From IMG/VR virus record IMGVR_UViG_3300045912_000611, positions 1 to 35,326 of that record: 35,326 bases of DNA, one strand, 5' to 3'. Numbering within the stretch: position 1 is the stretch's first letter; each line of letters starts with the position of its first letter. This DNA comes from a virus. Positions 8,349 to 15,099 of the stretch are shown here, piece after piece. Under the pieces are notes generated by a model. That model ran no database searches. It had not been told where the DNA came from and saw only the letters and a program-made list of their open reading frames with translations. The position numbers and the translations under genes are program-made.

Positions 8349-9788
8349 ATGTTCACCTTCCCCTTCGCCAATGCAATCACGGTCCTGAGCGTCAACCAGG
8401 CCCCGCTCTTGGCGGGCCTGGCCAAGGGGCGGGCGGCAATCAGCGCCTTCGCCACCAGTTCGGCTGCGAAGTTGAATCTGGCAGGTGCGGCGGTCGGCCG
8501 CGGAATGGCAGGCATCGGTCGCGGCGTGGGGGGGCTGGCGAGCGGCGCCCTGGGAGCGGCATCCGGGTTGGCGGTTGCGAGACTCTATGGCGGTTCGGCC
8601 TTGACGGTGGCTGCCGGCGGACTGCTGAAACTGGCCAGCGACGCCGAGGAGATGGAGGCCCGCTTCCGCCAGGTATTCCGGGACCAGGCCGACGAAGCTG
8701 CCAAGTTCGCCGACGAACTGGGACGCGAACTGGGACGCTCCAAGCACGCCCTGATGGACATGCTGACCAATTTCCAGCTCGAGTTCACGGCTTCTGGTCT
8801 GGGCCGCGTAGAGGCCCGCCAGATGAGCGAGACGCTGCAACAGCTCACGATCGACCTGGCGGCCTTCCACAACATGGCCGAAGAGGACGTGGGCAGCCGG
8901 CTGTTCCGCGCCCTGACGGGCAACCATCGGGCGCTGTACGAGCTAGGCGTCGTGATGAACACCGCGACGCTCAAGGAAGAGGCGTTGCGGATGGGCTGGA
9001 AGAAACAGTGGAGCGAGCTTAGCAATCTGGAAAAGATGCACTTGCGACTGGCCTTCGTGATGCGGGCCAGCAGCGATGCGCACGGTCAAGCGGCCCGCGA
9101 GGCCCAGAACATCGCCGGCCGCTGGCGGGCGCTATGGGCGGAGCTGAAGGAACTGGGGATCGCCATCGGCACGGCCATCATGCCGCCGTTCCGTGAGTTC
9201 CTGAGCCTACTGGTGGACGGCATCCACCAGGCCCGCGAGTTCTGGCAATCATTCATCGGCGGCGCTCAGCAGGCCGAGGGCGTGCTGGGAGGATTGGCGG
9301 CAACGATGCGCCGGTTGAGCGGCGAGTTCCACGCTGGAAAACAGGTCCGCGACCTGGAGATGGGCCGGCTCTTGGCCATTTCCAAGGAATGGCTGGTGTT
9401 CGGCGCGCGGGCCACCCTGCCCGGCGGCACGCTCAGCGGCGCCTGGGAAACCACGATGAAGAACATCGCCAAGATCAATCGTGGGGCGGAGGAGCTGATG
9501 TTCGATCGGTTCATGGGCGGTCCGATCGGCGGCCAGCGTCCCTTGCGGCAACCGAATATCCCGGCGCTCGGGATGGGGGAGGAAAAACAGAAGAAGCCCG
9601 AGGGGCCACGGCAAATGGGGCTGGTCGAGTTCAGCAAATTCCTGACGGAGCAACTGGGCCGTAAGGAGCAAGAACAACTGCTCAACGTGAATCAGCAACA
9701 GCTTGGTCAACTTCAGCAGATCAACGCAGGCGTGGGCCAGATGATCCGCAAGATCGACCAGGGTGAGGCGATGGTGGCGCCGGACTAA
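8349..9788 (+). CDS. Tail tape measure protein
   Basis: The 479-residue protein has the layout of tape measures. An N-terminal Ala/Gly-rich region runs over about residues 35-95 ('AGIGRGVGGLASGALGAAS'). Then come long amphipathic helices, including 'MLTNFQLEFTASGLGRVEAR' and 'EALRMGWKKQWSELSNLEK', which match the common phage tape segment around 'lm..f...f...G.....a......l..la.dla'. A Gln-rich C-terminal coiled coil closes the protein. It follows the chaperone by 3 nt. Because tape length sets tail length at about 0.15 nm per residue, a tail near 70 nm would be expected; this is inference. Confidence 0.8.
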   Translation: MFTFPFANAITVLSVNQAPLLAGLAKGRAAISAFATSSAAKLNLAGAAVGRGMAGIGRGVGGLASGALGAASGLAVARLYGGSALTVAAGGLLKLASDAEEMEARFRQVFRDQADEAAKFADELGRELGRSKHALMDMLTNFQLEFTASGLGRVEARQMSETLQQLTIDLAAFHNMAEEDVGSRLFRALTGNHRALYELGVVMNTATLKEEALRMGWKKQWSELSNLEKMHLRLAFVMRASSDAHGQAAREAQNIAGRWRALWAELKELGIAIGTAIMPPFREFLSLLVDGIHQAREFWQSFIGGAQQAEGVLGGLAATMRRLSGEFHAGKQVRDLEMGRLLAISKEWLVFGARATLPGGTLSGAWETTMKNIAKINRGAEELMFDRFMGGPIGGQRPLRQPNIPALGMGEEKQKKPEGPRQMGLVEFSKFLTEQLGRKEQEQLLNVNQQQLGQLQQINAGVGQMIRKIDQGEAMVAPD

Positions 9789-9790
9789 AG

Positions 9791-10690
9791 ATGAGCTTTC
9801 CTTTCAACGCCGAAGAGCTCGAAGGTTCTCCGACCATCGAGATCGGGTTCGATAACACCAGTGCCACGCGCATCTTTCGCGTCCCCAACTGGTCAGACTG
9901 GCCGGCGTTCGCCGGCTTGCTGATCGGCCGCTACGACAGCACCGGTTCGTTGGTCACGATCACCCCCGGCATTCCGTTCCCGGGGATGCCATTTCTGTTC
10001 GTAGACCGGCTGCTGATCGAACCGTTCGATCCAGCCAACCCCGACGGCGGCAACGCCAGTCTCGGCTTCGGCACCAACGAGTACCCCATGGCCGGCGCCA
10101 AGTTGACGGCCAGTTATCGTTCGCGGTTCAACGACGAAGATTCCGGCAACCTGCGGCCCACCGTGCCGGACGGTACGTTCCTGGAGATCGACGGCGATAT
10201 CGGGGCCGAAAAGGTGACGTTCCCCGGCCGGCAGGTGTCCGACAGTTCGGACCCTAGCAAGCGATTTGAGGACGACACGCTCCTGCACCAGTTGGTGCCC
10301 CTAGAAGAACTCAACATGACCTGGCACTATGTACGGCGTCCGCCGTGGAACGCCATGCGGAGCCTGCGGGGCAAGGTCAACGGGGCGATGACGCCTTCGA
10401 GTTGGGCGCCGGGTGGCAAGTTCCTGGGATTCGAGCACGAGCAGGTACTGTACCTGGGATCGACCTACAACCGCGAGTTCCAATTCGGCGAGCGGACCGG
10501 GTTTTGGAAAATCAAACACCGCTTCGCCATCAAGCAGACGTTCAGGAACGACGGCTCGCCCTGCGGGTGGAACCACGTGCCGCGCCGCGACGGTACGACG
10601 ACCGATTTCCATCGCGTGACCTTGGCCGACGGCGTGGACAAGCCGCCCTACCGCACTGGCGATTTCGAGCCGTTGTTCGGATACGAATAG
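9791..10690 (+). CDS. Putative distal tail / baseplate protein
   Basis: The 299-residue beta-rich protein starts 2 nt after the tape measure stop, the position of distal tail (Dit-like) or hub proteins. Visible features are an N-terminal 'MSFPFNAEELEGSPTIEIGF', a Pro-rich 'GIPFPGMPFLFVDRL' and later 'WHYVRRPPWNAMRSLRGKVN', where a short lid or loop would cover a tunnel. No catalytic motif or membrane segment is present. Assignment is by order only. Confidence 0.5.
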   Translation: MSFPFNAEELEGSPTIEIGFDNTSATRIFRVPNWSDWPAFAGLLIGRYDSTGSLVTITPGIPFPGMPFLFVDRLLIEPFDPANPDGGNASLGFGTNEYPMAGAKLTASYRSRFNDEDSGNLRPTVPDGTFLEIDGDIGAEKVTFPGRQVSDSSDPSKRFEDDTLLHQLVPLEELNMTWHYVRRPPWNAMRSLRGKVNGAMTPSSWAPGGKFLGFEHEQVLYLGSTYNREFQFGERTGFWKIKHRFAIKQTFRNDGSPCGWNHVPRRDGTTTDFHRVTLADGVDKPPYRTGDFEPLFGYE

Positions 10691-10692
10691 TC

Positions 10693-11583
10693 ATGCCCGG
10701 CAAGATTCCCCACTGGCGTGCCCGGCAGCGGATCACAGAAGGCCGTCTGAATCGGATGGTCGATGGGATCAACGAGCAGGTCGTGGACGTGGCGGCCCCA
10801 TTGACGTTGCATCGCACGCCGGCCGGCATCATTCTAGGGATCAGCGGCGTTCCTCACCTGGACTTGATCGAGCTCGAGCAACACCTGCTCGCCGGAAAAT
10901 ACGACAAGACGGCGAACCTATTGCAGCGGGACTACGCAGCCTCCAGCGGCGACGCCGACCAGTTCGCGGTCGTGCGGGAACTGGCCCGCACGATGGACGC
11001 CTGGCGGAGCGTGTGGCTGGAGGGCCATCGCGGGCTGGCGCTGTGGCTGCCCAACGCCGGACAGAGAGTGCCGCTCCCCGGTTTCAACTTCCACATCGTG
11101 GAACTGCTGGGCGAACTGACCAGCGGCAGCAGTCAGTTCGCCAAGATTCTGACGCCGCTCTCGGGCTCGCTGGTGGACGCCGAAGAGGCGTCGGCCGATA
11201 TCGAGATCGTCGTGTGGGACATCACGACCGGCGTCAGCACCCCCAGCGGGACGCGGTGCATCGTCGTCCAGCACCCGGTCGGCGGCAAGTGGTGGGTCGT
11301 GCCGAGCGCGGCCGCGCCGGCCGTGCCGACCTGGGCCTACATCGAGTTCAGCGTGGGTTCCACGTTCACGGTCTCCAGCGCCACGTTCTCGGCCACAGTG
11401 GAGAAGATCATCGGCGACACATCGGTCGCCAGCGTGACCGACACTGTGACGGTCAACAACCCGGTCGGTAACGTGACGGCCCACTGGTTCTATGGCAACG
11501 CCGGTGACCGCGGCGGCGCGCTCTACGATCCATCCGCCGACGAGTGGAACGCCATCACGCTGGAGTGCAGTCCCGCGGCTTAG
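10693..11583 (+). CDS. Putative tail / baseplate structural protein
   Basis: I chose the ATG at 10693, 2 nt after the previous stop, giving 296 residues; the frame is open far upstream but only as a shadow. The first 110 residues are helical and basic ('HWRARQRITEGRLNRMVDGI'). The C-terminal half (about 170-296) is made of Thr/Val-rich strands such as 'FTVSSATFSATVEKI' and 'SVASVTDTVTVNN', typical of tail-tip or fibre domains. No known family was recognised. Confidence 0.5.
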   Translation: MPGKIPHWRARQRITEGRLNRMVDGINEQVVDVAAPLTLHRTPAGIILGISGVPHLDLIELEQHLLAGKYDKTANLLQRDYAASSGDADQFAVVRELARTMDAWRSVWLEGHRGLALWLPNAGQRVPLPGFNFHIVELLGELTSGSSQFAKILTPLSGSLVDAEEASADIEIVVWDITTGVSTPSGTRCIVVQHPVGGKWWVVPSAAAPAVPTWAYIEFSVGSTFTVSSATFSATVEKIIGDTSVASVTDTVTVNNPVGNVTAHWFYGNAGDRGGALYDPSADEWNAITLECSPAA

Positions 11584-11595
11584 CGGGGAACCGCC

Positions 11596-12168
11596 ATGCC
11601 GACCCAGGGCCAGCCGCAGTGCGAGTGCTGCCAACCGGAGCAACCGGACCTCGATTGCGCCCTGTGCGACGAAGGCACGGCCCCGATGGAATGGGAAGTC
11701 ACGATCCCCAGCGGCTGGACGCAAGACGGCTGCTGCGATGGCCTGGCCGGAACCTACGCGGTCCCGTGGCGGGAGACGATCACCTTTCCGGCCGACCCGT
11801 CGGTCTGCTTCTACTATTCGGAGTGCTTCGAGCACCCCTGCGACGGCACGATCACCGGCGCCCAGTCGTTTCGGATCGAAGCGTTCCTGTTCACCGATTC
11901 CGACCCGACGCCGAACGTGGCGATTCTGGTGCGGCTGGTCGAATACTACTTCAACGACGACTGCACGGGGGGCGACCACAAGTATCTGGAGTGGTTCGCC
12001 TGGTGGGACTCGGGCACTCCGCCCTTCGACTGTGGCGGGATCGAAGATTTCGAGCTGCCGCTGACCGGGTCTGGCGGCGACGGCACGCCGGGAACGCTGT
12101 GTGCCGACGGTCCGCCGGTGGTGGGTATCGACCCCGCTTCGGCATTCATCAGTGGCGTCTATGTCTGA
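11596..12168 (+). CDS. Cys-rich putative virion protein
   Basis: The 190-residue protein has about 16 cysteines, including 'CECC' near the N-terminus, 'CALC', 'CC', 'CFYYSEC' and 'CDG', plus many aromatic and acidic residues. The spacing is not a regular zinc finger, so disulfides in an extracellular virion part, or clustered metal sites, are both possible. No signal peptide is seen. It shares its end with the next gene: that ATG at 12161 overlaps the TGA by 8 nt. Confidence 0.5.
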   Translation: MPTQGQPQCECCQPEQPDLDCALCDEGTAPMEWEVTIPSGWTQDGCCDGLAGTYAVPWRETITFPADPSVCFYYSECFEHPCDGTITGAQSFRIEAFLFTDSDPTPNVAILVRLVEYYFNDDCTGGDHKYLEWFAWWDSGTPPFDCGGIEDFELPLTGSGGDGTPGTLCADGPPVVGIDPASAFISGVYV

Positions 12169-12562
12169 GCCGATTCCCCGTTGTCGAATGGCGGTCGGGC
12201 CGGATGGCCGTTATCGCTGCCAGGTTTGCGGCGCCGGGCCGTTTCGCCGGGCGGACGTGATTCGCGGCTGCGGTTCGCACAGTGGGCCTGTGGCGACCAA
12301 GCCGTCGCCGTGTCCGACCTGCGGCCAGCCGCTAAAACCCCGCCAGCAGTTGCCCGACAAGCGCTGGTGGCTCTGGTGCAAGACCTGCGACCGCTTCGTG
12401 CGGGAGTGCCGCACGTGCAATCGCCTAGCGGCGCAGCGCCGCGGCCAAGAGCACCCCGAGCCCGCCGCCGGCGATCAGGATCGCGGCCAGGCCGAGCGGC
12501 CCGAGCCCGCCCCCGCGCAACAGGGCCACGATCCCGAGCGCCAGGGCGCAGAGCAACAGTAG
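12161..12562 (+). CDS. Zinc-ribbon protein with four CxxC knuckles
   Basis: Start ATG 12161 overlaps the previous stop and gives 133 residues. Four CxxC pairs are visible: 'CQVC', 'CPTC', 'CKTC' and 'CRTC', with extra Cys and His in 'GCGSHSG'. They are enough for two zinc sites in the first 90 residues. The last 40 residues are Gln/Glu/Pro-rich low complexity and overlap a minus-strand gene (12425-12580) head to head, so this end may be weakly constrained. Such proteins can be small regulators or structural zinc binders; nothing shows which. Confidence 0.5.
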   Translation: MSEPIPRCRMAVGPDGRYRCQVCGAGPFRRADVIRGCGSHSGPVATKPSPCPTCGQPLKPRQQLPDKRWWLWCKTCDRFVRECRTCNRLAAQRRGQEHPEPAAGDQDRGQAERPEPAPAQQGHDPERQGAEQQ

Positions 12563-12580
12563 CGCGGCGAGCTTCGGCAT
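12425..12580 (-). CDS. 51-residue two-helix membrane protein
   Basis: Reading leftward from ATG at 12580 gives 51 residues with two hydrophobic stretches, 'LAALLLLCALALGIVALL' and 'LGLAAILIAGGGLGVLLAA', joined by a Gly turn. A GGGGAGG ribosome site lies 6 nt upstream. It overlaps the 3' third of the plus-strand zinc-ribbon gene in antisense. It is the last gene of a three-gene leftward membrane cassette. A 12-nt C tract (on this strand) lies just ahead of its ribosome site. Small phage membrane proteins like this include exclusion proteins and holin partners, but no function can be assigned. Confidence 0.55.
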   Translation of the reverse strand: MPKLAALLLLCALALGIVALLRGGGLGPLGLAAILIAGGGLGVLLAAALRR

Positions 12581-12594
12581 GGTCAGCCTCCCCA

Positions 12595-12606
12595 GGGGGG
12601 GGGGGG
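12595..12606. repeat. Homopolymer of 12 G (poly-C on the minus strand)
   Basis: The tract lies between the stop of the 83-residue minus gene and the ribosome site of the 51-residue gene. An in-frame upstream ATG at 12616 reads through the tract into the 51-residue protein, so changes in tract length would switch that longer form. Length in the read data should be treated with care. Confidence 0.8.
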
Positions 12607-12632
12607 TAATCGGCAAACCAAGTGCCGCCGCT

Positions 12633-12884
12633 TCAGCGATCCGTCTCTCGCCCGCAATGCGGACAGATCGTCGCCTTGCGATGGATCAGCTCGCGGCAGT
12701 GCTGGCAGGGTCTCCGATGGCCGCGGCTGAACAGCACGAGCAGGAGGCCCAGCGGCCCGAACAGCAGGCCGGCCAGGAAGCCCGCGCCGCCGATCCCCTT
12801 GGGGGCCCCCAAGATGCCGGCCGTCACGGCGCACAGAAACCAGATCAACAGGAACAGCGGATTGCTCGCCAGCAGCAGATCCAT
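12633..12884 (-). CDS. Membrane protein with C-terminal zinc ribbon
   Basis: The start ATG at 12884 shares its A with the stop of the upstream minus gene (TGATG), and GGAGG lies 8 nt before it. The 83 residues contain two or three membrane segments ('NPLFLLIWFLCAVTAGILG' and 'GFLAGLLFGPLGLLLVLF'), followed by 'CQHCREL....CPHC', a zinc-ribbon pair of CxxC motifs at about residues 56-77. This membrane-plus-ribbon layout is common in phage and bacterial small proteins of unknown role. Translational coupling supports a real operon. Confidence 0.65.
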   Translation of the reverse strand: MDLLLASNPLFLLIWFLCAVTAGILGAPKGIGGAGFLAGLLFGPLGLLLVLFSRGHRRPCQHCRELIHRKATICPHCGRETDR

Positions 12885-12997
12885 CACATGAGCCTCCGTC
12901 CCCAGTAGATGCCCGCGAACAGCCACCAGAGGATCGCCAGCACGCCGGTCTCCTGGAGCGCAAACGGCAGATTGCTCTGCCGCCTGGCAAAGTGCAT
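12884..12997 (-). CDS. 37-residue single-span membrane protein
   Basis: From ATG at 12997 the peptide has a polar start 'MHFARRQSNLPFALQ' and one membrane span 'TGVLAILWWLFAGIYWG', ending in RRLM. A purine-rich GAAAGA site precedes the ATG. Its TGA overlaps the next minus-strand ATG, so translation should be coupled. A much longer minus-strand frame extends over the tRNA, but that part is a shadow. Confidence 0.5.
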   Translation of the reverse strand: MHFARRQSNLPFALQETGVLAILWWLFAGIYWGRRLM

Positions 12998-13110
12998 GGT
13001 CTTTCTTTCGGTTGCGCTGAAGTCTCGTCTTTGCTGTTTCGGACGCGTTCGTTCAGGCAAGGTTTGGCGGTGCGAACCACGGTGCGCGTCGGTCTCCCCC
13101 AGTGACCTTC

Positions 13111-13185
13111 GCGCCCGTAGCTCAATCGGATAGAGCGCTGGCCTCCGAAGCCAGAGGTTTGCAGGTTCGATCCCTGCCGGGCGTA
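13111..13185 (+). tRNA. tRNA-Arg (anticodon CCG)
   Basis: The full cloverleaf can be drawn. The acceptor GCGCCCG pairs with CGGGCGT (one G-T at the end). The D stem is GCTC/GAGC. The anticodon stem CTGGC/GCCAG holds loop CTCCGAA, anticodon CCG. The T arm is GCAGG-TTCGATC-CCTGC. CCA is not encoded. It decodes CGG, a common codon in the surrounding GC-rich genes. No attachment-site duplication of its 3' end was seen in the window. Confidence 0.9.
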
Positions 13186-13187
13186 CT

Positions 13188-13256
13188 TGCCGGAGTGTCC
13201 GGTCTCCGCGAGGAACCGGGACGGTAGCTACTGGCCGTTTTGAAGCCACTCCGGCA
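13188..13256 (+). ncRNA. Three-way-junction RNA candidate next to the tRNA
   Basis: Two nucleotides after the tRNA a perfect 10-bp stem forms (13188-13197 with 13247-13256). Inside it are two hairpins: 13199-13203 with 13215-13219 (CCGGT/ACCGG) and 13221-13224 with 13235-13238 (ACGG/CCGT). It is not a tRNA because it has no TTCRA loop. It may be a processing element, a small RNA, or a leader of the XRE gene. Confidence 0.4.
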
Positions 13257-13262
13257 CAAACC

Positions 13263-13291
13263 TTGCGAACACCTACCATAGTCGGTATCCT
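13263..13291 (+). promoter_or_regulatory. Sigma70-type promoter for the 13307 regulator
   Basis: TTGCGA (13263-13268) is followed after 17 nt by TATCCT (13286-13291). The predicted transcript start lies within 10 nt of the ribosome site AGAGG used by the ATG at 13307. Confidence 0.4.
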
Positions 13292-13306
13292 GAGAGGATG
13301 CAAGCA

Positions 13307-13549
13307 ATGACCCCCGCTGATCGCCGAATCCGCAACACGCTGGGCACGAACCTGCGCCGTGCCATGGCCGAAAAGGGCATGTCGCAGGCAGCCCTGGCCA
13401 AGGCCACGGGCGTGCCCCTGATGACGATCAACCGCATGATCCGTGGTGAAAACCGGCCGCTGGTGGTCACCGTCCAGAAGGTGGCCAAAGCCCTCGAAAC
13501 CTCGGTCGATTCGCTACTTACGCCCAACGGAAAAAATAATTCTCGCTAG
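13307..13549 (+). CDS. XRE-family helix-turn-helix regulator
   Basis: I prefer ATG 13307 over ATG 13298, because the AGAGG ribosome site abuts the first and lies 9 nt before the second. The product is 80 residues and nearly all HTH_3 domain: 'NLRRAMAEKGMSQAALAKAT', then 'VPLMTINRMIRGENRP' (recognition helix) and 'VQKVAKALETSVDSLL'. Its single domain and position next to divergent regulators fit a Cro or repressor-like protein. A strong promoter begins 6 nt after its stop. Confidence 0.8.
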   Translation: MTPADRRIRNTLGTNLRRAMAEKGMSQAALAKATGVPLMTINRMIRGENRPLVVTVQKVAKALETSVDSLLTPNGKNNSR

Positions 13550-13555
13550 GCCCCC

Positions 13556-13583
13556 TTGACGAGCCTAACGAACTTGGTAAGAT
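13556..13583 (+). promoter_or_regulatory. Strong sigma70-type promoter with long leader
   Basis: TTGACG (13556-13561), 16-nt spacer, TAAGAT (13578-13583). Transcription would enter a 185-nt leader that ends in a terminator before the 13777 gene. Confidence 0.6.
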
Positions 13584-13672
13584 GCCCGACATGCTGAACG
13601 TGCGGCCTTCAATCCGCCCGATCAGTTGACAAGACAGTAGCACTCTCCGCGACCGCTCTGGGTTGGTGTGAG

Positions 13673-13750
13673 GCGCCCGGCCGGGATGCCGGGCACGGGA
13701 ACTAGAGAACGGGCCAGGGCCGGCGTGGCGGAGCCGCGGCTGGCCTTTTT
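13673..13750 (+). terminator. Structured leader with intrinsic terminator before the 13777 gene
   Basis: Two hairpins follow each other. The first is GCCCGG/CCGGGC at 13675-13680 and 13689-13694. The second is a longer stem closed by GGCCAG (13712-13717) and CTGGCC (13740-13745), followed directly by TTTTT (13746-13750). The terminator ends 26 nt before an ATG, so it probably acts as an attenuator, or it ends a short RNA made from the 13556 promoter. Confidence 0.6.
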
Positions 13751-13776
13751 CCGAACACTGGTCATCAGCAGAAGAT

Positions 13777-14142
13777 ATGGACGCCCCCGTAACCGCCGCC
13801 GACTTCCGCCGTATCGCCCGCTACATGATCGAGCGGGGGTGCGGCCTGGACGTGACCTTGGCGCAGCTTTCCGAGTCCCGCGACAGCGAGCTGCCGCAAT
13901 GGATGCGCGAGGCCCTGTTCGGCACCAGCCATCAGTCGCCGCCCCTGCCGCTGGTTTGGGTGCCGGCCGGCGGGAGGGTGGAGGCCCGAATCCTGGTCCG
14001 CGACAAGGATGGTCGGACCACGATCCATTACTGGACCTGCGAGGCGGACCAGCAAGGGGTGGTCTCAGCCTGGAAAAAGGAATATTCGTACCGCCGCCAA
14101 ACCTGCGCCACTGCGTTGGAGCATGATTGTAGGGGCGAATAA
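13777..14142 (+). CDS. Hypothetical phage protein carrying a 40-bp repeat at its 3' end
   Basis: The 121-residue soluble protein begins with a helical region ('DFRRIARYMIERGCGLDVTL') and continues with strands such as 'PLVWVPAGGRVEARILVRD' and 'TTIHYWTCEADQQGVVSAW'. No family was recognised. The last 25 codons contain a 40-bp stretch (14077-14116) that is identical, in reverse orientation, to part of the cytochrome gene at 29493-29532. The native C-terminus may therefore have been replaced. The ATG is preceded by CAGCAGAAGA at 1-nt spacing, a context shared with the next gene and unlike a normal ribosome site. Confidence 0.55.
   Translation: MDAPVTAADFRRIARYMIERGCGLDVTLAQLSESRDSELPQWMREALFGTSHQSPPLPLVWVPAGGRVEARILVRDKDGRTTIHYWTCEADQQGVVSAWKKEYSYRRQTCATALEHDCRGE
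14077..14116 (+). repeat. 40-bp inverted repeat, copy 1
   Basis: Exactly 40 bp are identical to the reverse complement of 29493-29532. Flanking bases differ on both sides. Each copy lies in a coding gene and is read in a different frame and sense. It begins AAGGAATATTCG and ends CCACTGCGT on the plus strand. Confidence 0.9.
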
Positions 14143-14159
14143 ATCGTCAGCAGAAGACC

Positions 14160-14471
14160 ATGCCTAGCACTACATTGGCGGGATCAATCGGCAAGAACGG
14201 TTGCCGTCGCAAGCGATTGCCGCGGCCACGCAAAGAACTCAGCCGTTCCGAGAAGCGAACACCGCGAGGAAGGTTTGCCTTGCACCTTCGTTCCCTGATG
14301 GACGAAGTAGGAATCACCAGCAAGGCCCTGGCAGCGAAGCTCGGCATCAAAGAGCCGACCGTGCGGTACTGGCTGCGAGCCGAAACCTTCCCGGATATCG
14401 AGACGCTAGCGGCACTCGGCAAGGCCCTGGGCCTGGACGATTACCGTAAGGTCTTGCCGCCCTTGAGGTAA
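14160..14471 (+). CDS. XRE-family regulator with basic N-terminal extension
   Basis: The 103-residue protein has about 40 basic residues' worth of extension ('GCRRKRLPRPRKELSRSEKR'), followed by an HTH_3 domain at about 40-100: 'FALHLRSLMDEVGITSKALA', 'IKEPTVRYWLRAETFPDIET' and 'LAALGKALGLDDYRKVL'. It is the second regulator in this intergenic-rich area and may control the rightward early promoter 30 nt past its stop. A shared CAGCAGAAGA motif precedes its ATG by 2 nt. Confidence 0.75.
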   Translation: MPSTTLAGSIGKNGCRRKRLPRPRKELSRSEKRTPRGRFALHLRSLMDEVGITSKALAAKLGIKEPTVRYWLRAETFPDIETLAALGKALGLDDYRKVLPPLR

Positions 14472-14502
14472 AAAATAGTGTGGATTTTTCCGACAGGTGG
14501 CC

Positions 14503-14531
14503 TTGCATTCTGCGTCGGGATCGTTTACGAT
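14503..14531 (+). promoter_or_regulatory. Early rightward promoter
   Basis: TTGCAT (14503-14508), 17-nt spacer, TACGAT (14526-14531). It stands at the head of the long co-directional run that includes csrA, the recombination genes and the helicase. Confidence 0.55.
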
Positions 14532-14565
14532 TCTGGACATGGGGTGGACGGAAGGGAACCAAACG

Positions 14566-14835
14566 ATGACGCTCGCCGGCTATGACGATTGGAAGTTGGC
14601 CTCCCCCGAAGACTGTCGGCCGGGCGATGACGACTGGGCCGAGGCCCAGCGAGAGCGGCTGCACGGGTTCGACCGGCTGGACCGGGAACTAGACAAGGAC
14701 GACGCCGAGGTGAGCGTCCCGAGCGACTTGCGGAGCAGTGCGACCTTCTACATGGAGAAGGACGTGCGGACGCTGGACGAGCTAGAGGAAGCCCTATTGC
14801 GGCTGTTGCGGGCGGTCCGCACGGCCCAGGGCTAG
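14566..14835 (+). CDS. Small acidic early protein
   Basis: The ATG at 14566 is 35 nt from the predicted -10 and preceded by GGGAA; the frame is open upstream but only through the promoter. The 89 residues are strongly acidic ('PEDCRPGDDDWAEAQRERL', 'LDRELDKDDAEVSV'), with a helical Leu-rich C-terminus 'LDELEEALLRLLRAVRT'. First early genes of phages are often small acidic host-modifying proteins or DNA mimics. That is only a possibility here. Confidence 0.6.
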   Translation: MTLAGYDDWKLASPEDCRPGDDDWAEAQRERLHGFDRLDRELDKDDAEVSVPSDLRSSATFYMEKDVRTLDELEEALLRLLRAVRTAQG

Positions 14836-14859
14836 GGAAAGAACCAAGGAGGAGTTGCC

Positions 14860-15099
14860 ATGCTGTGCCTGCACCGCAAGACGAACGAACTGATCGGGAT
14901 TCAGACCAGCGACGGGATGGTCACGATTCGGGTGGTGGACATTTGCTGCGACGGCGGGCGCCGCAACCGGCGGACCCGGCTGGGCATCAACGCCCCGTCG
15001 AACGTCGTGGTTCACCGCGAGGAGGTCTGGCGGAGGATTGCCGAGGCGACCGGGCTGGAGTTGCCGGAGGAACTGCGGACGGAGACTAAACATGATTGA
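14860..15099 (+). CDS. csrA: Carbon storage regulator CsrA homologue
   Basis: CsrA dimers bind GGA-containing mRNA leaders and alter translation or stability. The 79 residues match the family along its core: 'MLCLHRKTNELIGI' (family MLxLxRKxxExI), 'VTIRVVDI', then 'TRLGINAPSNVVVHREEVWR', which keeps the LGINAP..V.VHREE signature including the RNA-contacting Leu4, Arg6 and the HRE arginine. A short extra loop 'CCDGGRRNRR' (about residues 29-38) sits between two strands, and the C-terminal tail is slightly extended. AAGGAGG lies 7 nt before the ATG, one of the best ribosome sites in the window. Because it sits in the early operon, the phage may use it to reprogram host translation or its own leaders. 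The family call is firm; the role is inference. Confidence 0.9.
   Translation: MLCLHRKTNELIGIQTSDGMVTIRVVDICCDGGRRNRRTRLGINAPSNVVVHREEVWRRIAEATGLELPEELRTETKHD

Noticed and set aside
13111-13256. Attachment site at the tRNA-Arg
   Set aside because: No duplicate of the tRNA 3' end and no integrase were found in the window, so an att site cannot be supported.
13188-13256. Second tRNA after tRNA-Arg
   Set aside because: It has tRNA size and a strong closing stem but no T loop and no workable anticodon arm.
12884-13303. 139-codon minus frame crossing the tRNA
   Set aside because: Only its last 37 codons have a ribosome site and membrane span; the upstream part is opposite a tRNA and the small RNA candidate.
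13626-13631. TTGACA hexamer in the leader
   Set aside because: No -10 hexamer occurs 15-19 nt downstream, so it is not called as a promoter.
14860-15099. Retron, DGR or toxin-antitoxin reading of the small early genes
   Set aside because: No reverse transcriptase, template/variable repeat pair or toxin motif is visible; the CsrA match explains the gene.
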